Below, one piece after another: positions 54,416 to 63,180 of a stretch of 64,000 nucleotides of DNA (position 1 is the stretch's first letter; every line of letters starts with the position of its first letter). The notes below the pieces were generated by a model. That model had not been told where the DNA came from. It was given only the letters and a program-made list of their open reading frames with translations, and made no database searches. The DNA is from Winogradskyella aurantia (GTDB lineage: Bacteria; Bacteroidota; Bacteroidia; Flavobacteriales; Flavobacteriaceae): NCBI RefSeq assembly GCF_002266855.1, contig NZ_NGJN01000002.1:470116-534115 (forward strand), given 5' to 3'. The position numbers were made by a program, and so were the translations under genes.

Positions 54416-55939
54416 CTATTCAAAAATCCTTGTTTTAAATTCAGTTCGCAATTGATTAAAATTTAGTTTTGGCTTTTTACAAATATAAATTGTTTGCCAC
54501 AATTTTTTTTCGTTATCAGCATACGGATTATAAATTCGCTTTACAGCTACAACAGAATAAAAGAAGGACTGAAAAAAATCAATTCCTGCTTCCCCGTTTG
54601 AAAACGCTAAAATCGTTTTAGGTAATTCGCCTTTTTCTGGTGACCAAAGGTAGAAACTGCCGTGGTATGAAATTGCTTTTGGCAGTTCGTAATTTTCCCT
54701 GAAAAGGTTTACACCACCTGCTTGACTATAATGTTTGCCCCAAATCAAACAATCCTCCTTTTCGTTAAGTGGTAGGCTATCATAAACGGCTTGAAGTCCG
54801 TCCATAGTTTTTTCCCATTTTGATTTCGAGTAGTACTCCTTATATTCTATTTGGTAGCGATTGTCTTTTTTGTCTATTCCTGCGAATTTGATAAATGTGT
54901 CCAACGGCAGGACTGCTAACCCAAATGGAATCAACATAATTCCTGCCAAAAAGAGAAGAGCCGTTGTTGGATATAAAATCCAATGTCGTTTTGACAGAAT
55001 TCTTTGCTCAAACCAAATGCTCCCAAATATTATCAACGTTATCATTGCGGGATACATATAGTAAGCTTTACTTTTGTTCAACGCCAAGAGCATTAAGGAA
55101 ATGATGATTGTAAACGCAATTGGTCGATAATAGGTTGGATTGTTTTTTGTTCTAAACATATAGAATAAACCACCAAGCCAAAAAAACATTGTTACTGGAT
55201 TTAAGGATATGATTATCATTTCAAGAACTCCCAAAATCGTCAATTTGTCCAATTGGGTTTCATAAAGGCGCGAGAACATATCAAGTACCGGAAATCCGTG
55301 TTTGTATTGCCACAGAACATTTGGGGCTATAATTAAAATGAACAAGAGAATATATTTCCAAATGTCTTTTTGCAAGATTTCTATTCGTGTCGGCTTGTAA
55401 AATAGCAATCCTCCAAGTCCTGCAATAAAGAAAAGAATATCATATTTTGTAAGGAAGCCAAAACCAACACAGATTGTTAGATAAAGTAAATATTTTTTGT
55501 CAAAGCTTGTAACATATCTTACCAATTGATAAAACGAAAGAAGCCAAAACAACTGAGTAAATACTACGGGCTGAAAGAGTTGATGGCCTCGACCGAAAGC
55601 GGGTGCTGTCAAAACACAAAGAAGTACAATAAAAACCGCTTTTGATTTACCTCCCAATTTAACTGTTGTAAGTGCGATTAATATTAAAATCAATAAAGAA
55701 GCAATGTGTGAAAAGATGTGATGAACAAATACGGATTGGGAATGAAATTGATTTTGGATAAAAGCCAACCAACCAATTACAGGTGGAAATTCCATATATC
55801 CCATACTTGGATAGTTTCCAGTTTCAATGTGTAATAATTCGTCCCCTTGAAATCCTGAATTAGAGTCAGCAATTAGATGAAGTGTTAATTTCAAAACACA
55901 AAAAAAGCCTATGATTAAAAATATATTTCTATTCAGCAT
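54416..55939 (-). CDS. glycosyltransferase family 39 membrane protein
   Basis: 507 residues, ten or more membrane helices. The first periplasmic loop has the GT39/ArnT-type acidic site: GFQGDELLHIETGNYPSMGYMEFPPVIGW. Helices then alternate to about residue 360, followed by a soluble C-terminal domain. It should transfer a sugar from a polyprenyl-phosphate donor to lipid or protein in the periplasm. The VOC remnant sits 11 bp past its stop. Single-gene unit between a family B and a family C spacer. Confidence 0.88.
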   Translation of the reverse strand: MLNRNIFLIIGFFCVLKLTLHLIADSNSGFQGDELLHIETGNYPSMGYMEFPPVIGWLAFIQNQFHSQSVFVHHIFSHIASLLILILIALTTVKLGGKSKAVFIVLLCVLTAPAFGRGHQLFQPVVFTQLFWLLSFYQLVRYVTSFDKKYLLYLTICVGFGFLTKYDILFFIAGLGGLLFYKPTRIEILQKDIWKYILLFILIIAPNVLWQYKHGFPVLDMFSRLYETQLDKLTILGVLEMIIISLNPVTMFFWLGGLFYMFRTKNNPTYYRPIAFTIIISLMLLALNKSKAYYMYPAMITLIIFGSIWFEQRILSKRHWILYPTTALLFLAGIMLIPFGLAVLPLDTFIKFAGIDKKDNRYQIEYKEYYSKSKWEKTMDGLQAVYDSLPLNEKEDCLIWGKHYSQAGGVNLFRENYELPKAISYHGSFYLWSPEKGELPKTILAFSNGEAGIDFFQSFFYSVVAVKRIYNPYADNEKKLWQTIYICKKPKLNFNQLRTEFKTRIFE

Positions 55940-55950
55940 ATGTTCAAATG

Positions 55951-56083
55951 CCAGGTAACGGTTTGGCTATGAGTAGTATCAAATTTTTTTCTCACAAACC
56001 TTTCGGCTTTGCACTGACCTTTGTTTTATATTTATACTCTCGTTTTATCACTTATACCGCTATTACTTATACTTATTGTTGGC
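55951..56083. repeat. family C palindromic spacer
   Basis: Left GTAACGGTTTGGCTATGAGT then AGT; right ACCGCTATTACTTATAC then TTATTGTTGGC. Inner small hairpin AAACCTTTCGGCTTT shared in kind with 54093. Confidence 0.68.
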
Positions 56084-56092
56084 GGTAGTTGT

Positions 56093-56623
56093 TTATTTCG
56101 TTCTACCTTCGACTAGCTTTTCGTATTCTACATCATTCGGTTCCCACAATTCAATTTTGTTTCCCTCATTGTCCATAATATGCACGAATTTACCATATTC
56201 AAACTCTTCAATACTATCTAAAATAGTTACTCCGTTTTCCTTCAATTTTGCTAAAAGTTTTTCGAGGTGTACAACTCTATAGTTTATCATAAACTCTTTT
56301 GTGGATGGCTCAAAATGCGTTGTTTCTTTAGTAAACGGACTCCATTGGGTAAATCCTTTTTTTGTAGCATCACTTCCTTGATACCATTCAAAATTTGTTC
56401 CCCATTTGTCTGTGTTTAGTCCTAAATTTTTTTGATACCATTCTTTGGTTTTTTCAGGGTTTTCAGTTTTGAAAAATATGCCTCCAACACCTGTTACTCT
56501 TGGTTCATCATTATTCATAGTCTTTTCTTTTTTAGTTTCTGTTTGTTTTTTTGTTTCATTTTGTTCTTTACAACTTATCGTAATTAATAATAACAAAATA
56601 AATAGTATTTGATGTCTTATCAT
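56093..56623 (-). CDS. VOC family (glyoxalase-like) lipoprotein
   Basis: 176 residues with lipobox TISC (Cys18) and a Lys/Glu-rich linker, then one VOC domain: VTGVGGIFFKTENPEKTKEW, YQKNLGL, and FVHIMDNEGNKIELWEPND with the metal-binding Glu near the C-terminus. Last gene of a five-gene operon (60146-56093); 57 bp separate it from the CPBP gene. A 3' remnant of a close relative lies at 54236. Confidence 0.87.
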   Translation of the reverse strand: MIRHQILFILLLLITISCKEQNETKKQTETKKEKTMNNDEPRVTGVGGIFFKTENPEKTKEWYQKNLGLNTDKWGTNFEWYQGSDATKKGFTQWSPFTKETTHFEPSTKEFMINYRVVHLEKLLAKLKENGVTILDSIEEFEYGKFVHIMDNEGNKIELWEPNDVEYEKLVEGRTK

Positions 56624-56680
56624 ATCGTTATTATTTTAAATTTCAATTAACTTTTCGGATTACGAAATTTAAGCTATCAA

Positions 56681-57382
56681 TTATTTTAGAACTTGAAAGA
56701 TTCCTAATAAAGCCGACAATATTACCAACCAATGGATAATGATGTTTAGATATAATTTTTTTCTGAAAACATAAATAATTCCAAAAATAATACCAGTAAT
56801 TAAGAACCACCAAAATTGGTCTATTGATTTTAATCCGTGCTGAAAGATAAAAGGAATTGAAGCTATTAAAACTGCTAACCATTTATTGATTTTATTGCTA
56901 ACCAACGCTTTTATTGCAAATCCACGATAAACAATTTCCTCCGCTAAACCCGCTACCAAGCCCATAAATATAAATATGACCCTTGATGTGGTTGTTTTTG
57001 GTGTTAAAGAAGATAAAGCTTTTAACTTTTCGGTGTCTATGATTGAGTTTGAAAGGGCTATCTCAATAAATGCTAACAATCCAAAAGCAAAAATTAAATA
57101 ACCTAAAATCAGATAGATAGTTTTCTTCTTATTAAACGTTAAACCGATTTCGCTCCATTGCCAACCAGATGATTTCAAAATTTTGGAAATAATCACGATT
57201 TGTAATAAGTACCATCCGATTATTATTATCCAAAACGTGTTGAAAAAATCAAGACCGAAAGCGGTTATTAAATGACGATTTAAAAGTAGTAAGGATATTA
57301 ATGTCGCTATTATTGGAAACCCAATAAAAACCGTTAGTGTCTTTGAAAGAGACATTGCCTTAGGAAATTCTGTCTTTTGCAT
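56681..57382 (-). CDS. CPBP family intramembrane metalloprotease
   Basis: 233 residues with about seven helices. Motif 1 is EEIVYRGFAIKAL, motif 2 is FIFQHGL, and the third is IIIHWLVIL with His. It is shorter than and not closely related to the CPBP at 53046. Starts 20 bp after the DUF998 stop, inside the operon. Confidence 0.88.
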   Translation of the reverse strand: MQKTEFPKAMSLSKTLTVFIGFPIIATLISLLLLNRHLITAFGLDFFNTFWIIIIGWYLLQIVIISKILKSSGWQWSEIGLTFNKKKTIYLILGYLIFAFGLLAFIEIALSNSIIDTEKLKALSSLTPKTTTSRVIFIFMGLVAGLAEEIVYRGFAIKALVSNKINKWLAVLIASIPFIFQHGLKSIDQFWWFLITGIIFGIIYVFRKKLYLNIIIHWLVILSALLGIFQVLK

Positions 57383-57402
57383 TTTTTTAGTTGTTTGGCT
57401 GA

Positions 57403-58059
57403 TTATTGTTGGTTAATTGTTTTGCTATTGACGTCAATATCATTCTTTATTAAGAAAACAGAATAATATATAAGCCAAAAGAGATAGACAAATTCAGTAA
57501 CTCTTTGTAGTATTCCTGCTATAGGGCTATTGGCATTACCGAGAAATATCATACCAAAAAAGAATCCAATGAAACTAAGAATAATCGAATTGTTTGATAT
57601 TGTTTTAAACTTGTCAATATTTTTAAATCCGAAACCTATAAAGTATAAGCTTAACGGTGTCATTGTGTATGTTATAACGCTCAAAAGCGTATGAAGTGTT
57701 TGAGGAATACTAGAATCAGCGTAATCTCTATTACAACCATAATCGCAAGGAAAAACGCTTACTAAGGAAGTGAATATTCCGTAAAAGATGCCAAAACCAA
57801 TAAATCCGAAAAAAGTGTATTTATAGTTATTGAACAGTCTAGCTTTTAAAAAGCAAAATACGCCAATTAAAAGACCACTTGGAACATATCCATACCATCT
57901 AAGTAGATGTCCATATTCAGTTCCAGATGCATAAGATTCGCTAATGTATTGAGAGATATGGCTATAACCTTCAAAGACATAACCACCTATGATTGTTGTA
58001 ATTATGAACAATACCGCTCCTAAAATGCCGATATAATTTGAAAGTTTATTGTAATTCAT
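57403..58059 (-). CDS. DUF998 family membrane protein
   Basis: 218 residues, six helices. Typical features: an N-terminal first helix with EGYSHISQYISESYA, a loop with SVFPCDYGC, and SSIPQTLHTLLSVITYT, which match DUF998. Function unknown. Two bases separate it from the acyltransferase stop, so it is strongly coupled. Confidence 0.82.
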   Translation of the reverse strand: MNYNKLSNYIGILGAVLFIITTIIGGYVFEGYSHISQYISESYASGTEYGHLLRWYGYVPSGLLIGVFCFLKARLFNNYKYTFFGFIGFGIFYGIFTSLVSVFPCDYGCNRDYADSSIPQTLHTLLSVITYTMTPLSLYFIGFGFKNIDKFKTISNNSIILSFIGFFFGMIFLGNANSPIAGILQRVTEFVYLFWLIYYSVFLIKNDIDVNSKTINQQ

Positions 58060-58061
58060 TT

Positions 58062-59234
58062 CTATTTTAGATTAGGTTTGTTTTTCATACCAAAAAGCAC
58101 TCTTATAATTTTAAAAGGGTAAATCATAAAACGATATATAATTATGATTACTAAAAATGAGCTGATAAAAAGTATTGTCAACTTGGCTGGTATGTTTAAG
58201 TCCAGCTGAATGATATAATATGCAAAAACTACGATTACTGTTTGATGCAAAATGTAAAATGGGTAAATAGCTTCATTCATCTTTTTTAGCCATAGACTTG
58301 GTTTATTTAAGTGAATTTGACCATATCCTAACAATGCCAATACAAAACTCCAACCCAATAAACAGCACAAGCCATACCAAATATCCCAGCGAACAGAAAT
58401 GCTTAAATGTGGTTCTACAACAGTATTTGGAACGAAATAGTAACCATAGAATAAAAATGAACTAACTATAAAGATGATTAAATGAAAACGTCTAAATTTT
58501 TTAAGATTGTCCCAAAATAATTGAGAGCTAGCAAACAGAATTCCAGCTATAAAAAAATAAGTATAAAAAAAAGTCTCAGATAAGTTTGTTAGCGAAGAAG
58601 AGCCTGTTGGATAATATCTTTTGAGGACAATGGTTAAAATTATTAATGGTAAACCTCCCGTTAATAAACCAACTTTGTATGAGGTCATTTTTGCAAACCA
58701 ATTCCTAAAACGTTGGGATTTTTTAGACTTAAGAAAAATTATCAATGGGATTGCGACTATTGAAATTATATATAGGTTTTCTATAAACCAAAGATGATTT
58801 GTTTCAAATCGTCCGTCTGTATATATCTGCCAATAGGAACTAAATTCATTTATATATTGATAATAGGTTTGAGGTGGTACAATAAAAAGAACACCAAAAA
58901 ATAAAGGAATTATAAGTCTGCCTGTCCTTTCTTTAAAAAATTGTTGCCAAGTACGTTTTGAAAATGCGAGTACCGTTCCTGTACCTGATATTAAAAAGAG
59001 TAAGGGTAGTCTAAATTGTTCAAAATAGACCATAATGTCGTCCAGTATTTTACTGGATTCGGAATTCATAATATGAAAACCATCGCCATTAAAAGGCATA
59101 CCTATATGATGAAAATAGACTGCTAAAATAGCTATGACTCTTAGCCAGTCTAAATCGTATCTTCTTTTTTTAGTATCCACTAATCTTGTTTTGTGGGCAA
59201 TTATAAAAACAAAATCAATGTGATTTCTGGTCAA
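58062..59234 (-). CDS. acyltransferase family 3 membrane protein
   Basis: 390 residues, about ten helices. The acyltransferase-3 signature is present: RRYDLDWLRVIAILAVYFHHIGMP (catalytic His) and later FYILHQTVIVVFAYYI. Such proteins O-acylate surface glycans or lipids (OpgC, OafA types). The first 20 residues before RRYDLDW are poorly conserved, so the true start could be downstream. 39 bp after the LytTR stop. Confidence 0.87.
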   Translation of the reverse strand: MTRNHIDFVFIIAHKTRLVDTKKRRYDLDWLRVIAILAVYFHHIGMPFNGDGFHIMNSESSKILDDIMVYFEQFRLPLLFLISGTGTVLAFSKRTWQQFFKERTGRLIIPLFFGVLFIVPPQTYYQYINEFSSYWQIYTDGRFETNHLWFIENLYIISIVAIPLIIFLKSKKSQRFRNWFAKMTSYKVGLLTGGLPLIILTIVLKRYYPTGSSSLTNLSETFFYTYFFIAGILFASSQLFWDNLKKFRRFHLIIFIVSSFLFYGYYFVPNTVVEPHLSISVRWDIWYGLCCLLGWSFVLALLGYGQIHLNKPSLWLKKMNEAIYPFYILHQTVIVVFAYYIIQLDLNIPAKLTILFISSFLVIIIIYRFMIYPFKIIRVLFGMKNKPNLK

Positions 59235-59273
59235 GTGACAATTGACAAACCAAAGTGACGAAATGCAACCTTG

Positions 59274-60146
59274 TTATTTACTTATGTCTGAATAAAATCG
59301 ATTAAAGTCTTCAATTTTAGACCGAGAAACTGGAACAGTTCCTTGAGGATAATCCTTTAAGCGTAGCACATAGCCTTGGGCATTTCCTGAAATAGATTCA
59401 ATAGCTCTAAGATTTACGATGTATGAGCGATGCACCTTAAAAATGAATGGGAAAGAACTTAATTGTTCGTAAAATTCTTTTAAGGTTAGTCTTTTTAAGT
59501 GTTTTTCAAATCCGTTTGAAGTCGTGTAAAATATCTCGATATAGTTTCCGTCAACTTTTGCAAAAAGAAAAGTTTGTAAATCCAACTCAAAATTTTCTTC
59601 AATAATTGGCGTTTGAATTTGAGCAATTGTATTTACTTCCTTTGTGTTTTGTTGTTGAATTGGTAATTTTTTTAAAACGCTTGAGTGTTTGTAAATCAAT
59701 CGTTCTAAATTGAGAGGTAAAATGATTATCAAAAGTAAACTGCCAACTAGAAAAGTATTCCGAATTTCTTCCCACAAGTATCTAAAAGACCAATTATCAG
59801 GATTAGTGTAAATAAAATCTCTAATAAGGAAGCTAGCAAGACCTATTAGAAACAGGATTACTGCCAAATGCAAAAACTCTTTGCCTAAAGTCCAGTTTTC
59901 AATTTTTTTGACGGATTTTTTTAGAAAAAAAACATAAACGAAAGCGACTGGTATCGGTATTACAGAATGCAAAACAACAATCCATAGACTATTTATTTTG
60001 TGTTCTGAAACATTTACAACAAATGGCTCAAATAAATAAGTAAATAGAAAACTAACTATTGCAAGACAACAAAGAATGAAAAGCACTTTTTTTAATTCCT
60101 CGTAATAAAAAGGGTAAGGTTGTTTTATGTAGGTTTCAATATTCAT
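59274..60146 (-). CDS. membrane-anchored LytTR family transcriptional regulator
   Basis: 290 residues. Four hydrophobic helices (about 22-42, 55-75, 90-108, 132-150) make a sensor-like membrane domain. A linker leads to the LytTR DNA-binding domain (about 190-288): FLFAKVDGNYIEIFY, LKRLTLKEFYEQL, FIFKVHRSYIVNLRAIESIS and VPVSRSKIEDF. It has no receiver domain, so it senses through the membrane part. First gene of the operon and probably its regulator. Confidence 0.9.
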   Translation of the reverse strand: MNIETYIKQPYPFYYEELKKVLFILCCLAIVSFLFTYLFEPFVVNVSEHKINSLWIVVLHSVIPIPVAFVYVFFLKKSVKKIENWTLGKEFLHLAVILFLIGLASFLIRDFIYTNPDNWSFRYLWEEIRNTFLVGSLLLIIILPLNLERLIYKHSSVLKKLPIQQQNTKEVNTIAQIQTPIIEENFELDLQTFLFAKVDGNYIEIFYTTSNGFEKHLKRLTLKEFYEQLSSFPFIFKVHRSYIVNLRAIESISGNAQGYVLRLKDYPQGTVPVSRSKIEDFNRFYSDISK

Positions 60147-60188
60147 TTACTGTTCAAGGTCAATCCTGTTCGTTTTTTTTCAATTACC

Positions 60189-60319
60189 GCCAACGTTAAG
60201 TATAAGCGTAGTGCGGGATTTCACTGCAATCCATCTTTGTACTACACTAAACTTTAAAAGAAGCTAAAATACTCAATTTTAACGACTCAGCCCGCATTAC
60301 GCTTATACAGTGTTATGCC
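60189..60319. repeat. family C palindromic spacer
   Basis: Left arm GCCAACGTTAA then GTATAAGCGTAGTGCGGG (60189-60217); right arm CCCGCATTACGCTTATAC then AGTGTTATGCC (60291-60319). The central arms pair at 17 of 18. Confidence 0.75.
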
Positions 60320-60346
60320 TTGTTTTTTATTCCCATCTATGGTAAA

Positions 60347-61195
60347 TCATTCTCGGTTATTCAATTTCAAGGTAGCATTACTCATTTTTTTTTCGACACT
60401 TAAAAATGGCTTATCACTATCAATTCGTTTCCCCTGCATCACTGTATCTACTTGTGAATCGGATGCCATGTATATCTTTGATTTAACAGGCAATTCAAAT
60501 TTTACCTTTTGAAATGGCAAAAACCATTTTACGAGCGTGTTATTACCTTCCTGTTGCGGTTGGTATATTATTAAAGTGACTTTTTTAGGCAATATGCTAT
60601 TGTTTTTCAAATAAAACTGAACTTTTGAAGTGTCTATTGCTATAGCTTCAGTTTGATAAGGCATTGAATAGACATTGGCTTGACCTGTAGCATAGTTGAA
60701 CGACAAGAGCAGTAATAAAACCGCTGATATGTTTGCCATTTTTTTAACAAGCTTTCGGTTGATAAAGTAGTCCAGACTGAATTTTCCGGGGCCAAATAGT
60801 AAGATACAAAGGCACATTATCATGAAGAAGAACGAGGTTAATCCTGAGTTTCCAATATCTCCATTATGATAAATAAAGGTAGCTGTAAAAGTCACAAAGA
60901 CATTTAATAGTGCGGCAGGTCGGGTCAATAAACCAAGCATCAGTAAAATTCCGCCAAAGAATTCAGACAATACCGCAACCCAGGCAAAGAAGGTTGGAAA
61001 TGGAAACCCCATATTGGCAGTATCTTGAATGAACCACTCTTGTGGTCCCCAAATACCATTTTTTGGAAAGAACTTTTCAAAGACTGTGCAAAGTGCAAGT
61101 CCTACAAAGAAACGAAGGAGTAAGAAGCCAATATTTTGGCTTATAGAGTTTTGCTGATTTCCACCAAAAAGGAAGGCTTTAATTTTGTTGTTCAT
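60347..61195 (-). CDS. DoxX family membrane protein
   Basis: 282 residues. Four helices (about 20-165) with FLLLRFFVGLALCTVFEKFF, FFAWVAVLSEFFGGILLMLGLLTRPAALLNV and FFFMIMCLCILLFGPGKFSLD, the DoxX/DoxD pattern. After a further helix comes a soluble region (about 190-282) with beta content. Predicted inner-membrane oxidoreductase-linked protein, role unknown. Adjacent AraC and TetR regulators may control it. Confidence 0.86.
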   Translation of the reverse strand: MNNKIKAFLFGGNQQNSISQNIGFLLLRFFVGLALCTVFEKFFPKNGIWGPQEWFIQDTANMGFPFPTFFAWVAVLSEFFGGILLMLGLLTRPAALLNVFVTFTATFIYHNGDIGNSGLTSFFFMIMCLCILLFGPGKFSLDYFINRKLVKKMANISAVLLLLLSFNYATGQANVYSMPYQTEAIAIDTSKVQFYLKNNSILPKKVTLIIYQPQQEGNNTLVKWFLPFQKVKFELPVKSKIYMASDSQVDTVMQGKRIDSDKPFLSVEKKMSNATLKLNNRE

Positions 61196-61291
61196 AATTA
61201 CTACAGTTTAATTTGTGAGTAGCAAATATGAAGGCTTACAATTACTTAAACGCTTCAAATCTGGATTTGGGACATACTTTAGGAACAGCTA

Positions 61292-62425
61292 TTAGACAGG
61301 TGGCGTCTTGCCTTGCGTCATCTTGACGAATTCCGAAGGTGTTACTCCGCAAGTGGACTTGAATACTCTGTTGAATGTAGATTTGGAATTAAAGCCACAG
61401 TCATACGCAATGCTTGTCAAGGTAAAGGTCTTGTTTTGACCTTCTTTGATTCTTTCTTTGAAAGCTGCAATTCGGAAGTTGTTCACGTATTGGTTGAAAT
61501 TCAATTCTACTCTCTTGCTCAGTATGTGAGAGCAATGTTTTTCAGGAATCTCAAGGTATTTGGATAGAAGCTCAAGATTCAAGTCTGGATTCAGAAAAAC
61601 CTTATCTTTAGTCATTAGTAATTCCAGTCTTTTTAGTAACTCTGACAATTCATTTTCGTCAATAACTGAATCTTTTTGGCTGGGTTTTGATGTAAATATC
61701 TGTAAAGGATAATATTGTTTGAAACCGTTTATTGAAATCCAAAACACAAAAGCGGAAAGCGTGAATGTATGAACTATGAAAAATGGGAAACTCGATAAAA
61801 AGGTAGGAGATGTGTTGTATTCTATCAATGAAAAACAAAATTCAATAACAGCAATCAATAACATTCCAGCTGAAAAATTCGTGAGCCATCTTTTAATGTC
61901 AGCTGTCCAAAAGTAGGCTTTGATGTCTTTTCTTTTCAAGTAGGATAAGGCAAGAATAGTATATCCAACCAAAAAAGTCGGGAAAAGAAAAGACTCTATT
62001 TGAAGGTATATCCGAAAGGCATTTTCATCATAGAGCATCGATTTGAATTCGACTGAACGGAATCCTATGAAAAAATAAATGACTACCTGTATGACTGGAA
62101 TAACCAAATGAACCAAATCAGATTTATTCAAGCGATAGCTGAATTTAGACTTTACAAAAAGGTAAAAAAGAGGTGCTATACTTAATGAATAGTAAATTGG
62201 TATAAAGTATAATTGCTTAATTCTATTGCTGATTCCTGAAGTAACTAAGATATCATTGAATAATGTCAATCCCGAAAGAATGAGCAGGCAACCCAATATG
62301 TTTATGGATATATGTTTCTTGTCTTTTTGAGACAGCAATAAGATTCCCATAAATATCGATACTGATATACCTACACTGCCTATGGCAATAACAATTAGAC
62401 TCGATATTGGAAGCGTTATTTCCAT
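61292..62425 (-). CDS. AraC family regulator with N-terminal seven-helix membrane domain
   Basis: 377 residues. Helices span about residues 8-245 (seven). The C-terminal AraC domain (about 265-375) has the two helix-turn-helix units: LELLSKYLEIPEKHCSHIL and TLTSIAYDCGFNSKSTFNRVFKS then TCGVTPSEF. Membrane-bound AraC proteins are common in Flavobacteriia and likely sense small lipophilic signals. Transcribed toward the DoxX gene, 96 bp away. Confidence 0.9.
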   Translation of the reverse strand: MEITLPISSLIVIAIGSVGISVSIFMGILLLSQKDKKHISINILGCLLILSGLTLFNDILVTSGISNRIKQLYFIPIYYSLSIAPLFYLFVKSKFSYRLNKSDLVHLVIPVIQVVIYFFIGFRSVEFKSMLYDENAFRIYLQIESFLFPTFLVGYTILALSYLKRKDIKAYFWTADIKRWLTNFSAGMLLIAVIEFCFSLIEYNTSPTFLSSFPFFIVHTFTLSAFVFWISINGFKQYYPLQIFTSKPSQKDSVIDENELSELLKRLELLMTKDKVFLNPDLNLELLSKYLEIPEKHCSHILSKRVELNFNQYVNNFRIAAFKERIKEGQNKTFTLTSIAYDCGFNSKSTFNRVFKSTCGVTPSEFVKMTQGKTPPV

Positions 62426-62460
62426 TGATTTATGGTATGGTCGTTCTTTTTAAATAAGGC

Positions 62461-62511
62461 ATAACGGTTTGCAGCTAAGCCATCGTTTTAATGTGGCTTA
62501 GTTGTTGTTAT
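62461..62511. terminator. stem-loop between TetR and AraC genes
   Basis: CTAAGCCA (62475-62482) pairs with TGGCTTAG (62494-62501), and the outer ATAAC/GTTAT bases extend it. The AACGGTTTG start makes it look like a short array spacer. Its right half is the end of the TetR coding sequence. It may also act as a terminator of tetR. Confidence 0.45.
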
Positions 62512-63123
62512 CTGTATTCTTTTAAATTCATCCTTTCCCTTGTCAGTCAAGTAAGGGTATATATGTTGCAAGAGAAGATACGAATATTTGTTAATCTTTT
62601 CTTCCTTAGACAAATCATCATAAATTGATGATGATTCCAACCAATGGTCACTATAAATTTTAATCCGAACTATTAAATCATCAAATTCACCATCAAATTC
62701 TTCAGATCGTATAAGGTCACTTGCAATCATGTCTCCAATAACCTTTTTGTACATTACGTAGCGTACTTTTTCTACCTGTCTCAGAACCTCTTTTACTTTG
62801 GAAAAAGCTTTGCAGATATATTGAAGCTCTTTGAAAAAGAACCGAAATTCATATACCACGGAAAAACCAGTTTTTGTTGTTTCATATAATGATTTCAGAG
62901 GAGAGTCATTTTGAACTAAGCCTGTGTTGAGTTCAAGAGCTTCTCGGAGCATTAGATCGTGAAGTCCAAGTACTATATCTTCATGAGTTGGATAGTGATA
63001 AATCAAATTACTGTGGGCGATTCCAACATCTTTAGCCAGCTGCCTTATTGAAACATTGCTCACACCATCACGATTATATAGCGCAAGAGCTTTACTCAAT
63101 ATTTTTTGCTTTGTTTTATTCAA
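62488..63123 (-). CDS. TetR family transcriptional regulator, TTG start
   Basis: 211 residues. The N-terminal HTH is clear: KILSKALALYNRDGVSNVSI, RQLAKDVGIAHSNLIYHYPTHEDI. The ligand domain has a long helix set. The only start before the HTH is TTG at 63123, with an in-frame stop immediately upstream, so TTG initiation is nearly forced. Divergent to the methyltransferase-like gene with 57 bp between, in which a palindrome overlaps the promoter. Confidence 0.86.
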   Translation of the reverse strand: MNKTKQKILSKALALYNRDGVSNVSIRQLAKDVGIAHSNLIYHYPTHEDIVLGLHDLMLREALELNTGLVQNDSPLKSLYETTKTGFSVVYEFRFFFKELQYICKAFSKVKEVLRQVEKVRYVMYKKVIGDMIASDLIRSEEFDGEFDDLIVRIKIYSDHWLESSSIYDDLSKEEKINKYSYLLLQHIYPYLTDKGKDEFKRIQITTTKPH

Positions 63124-63133
63124 TTAGTCCAGT

Positions 63134-63158
63134 TGGTCTAAATAAATTAGTACATTTG
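63134..63158. promoter_or_regulatory. TetR operator candidate overlapping a -7 box
   Basis: 63134-63154 is a 21-bp imperfect palindrome: TGGTCTAA at the left and TTAGTACA at the right pair at six of eight positions around a five-base centre. TACATTTG (63151-63158), an exact TAnnTTTG box, overlaps its right half, 23 bp before the forward ATG. TTGGYCTAAA is also directly repeated at 63133 and 63156. Confidence 0.5.
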
Positions 63159-63180
63159 GCCTAAAGTTACATATTTCAAT

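Noticed and set aside
11776..62511. Canonical integron attC sites
   Set aside because: The spacer ends read GTTRGC or GTTATGC rather than GTTRRRY, and no intI is in the window. Kept as attC-like only.
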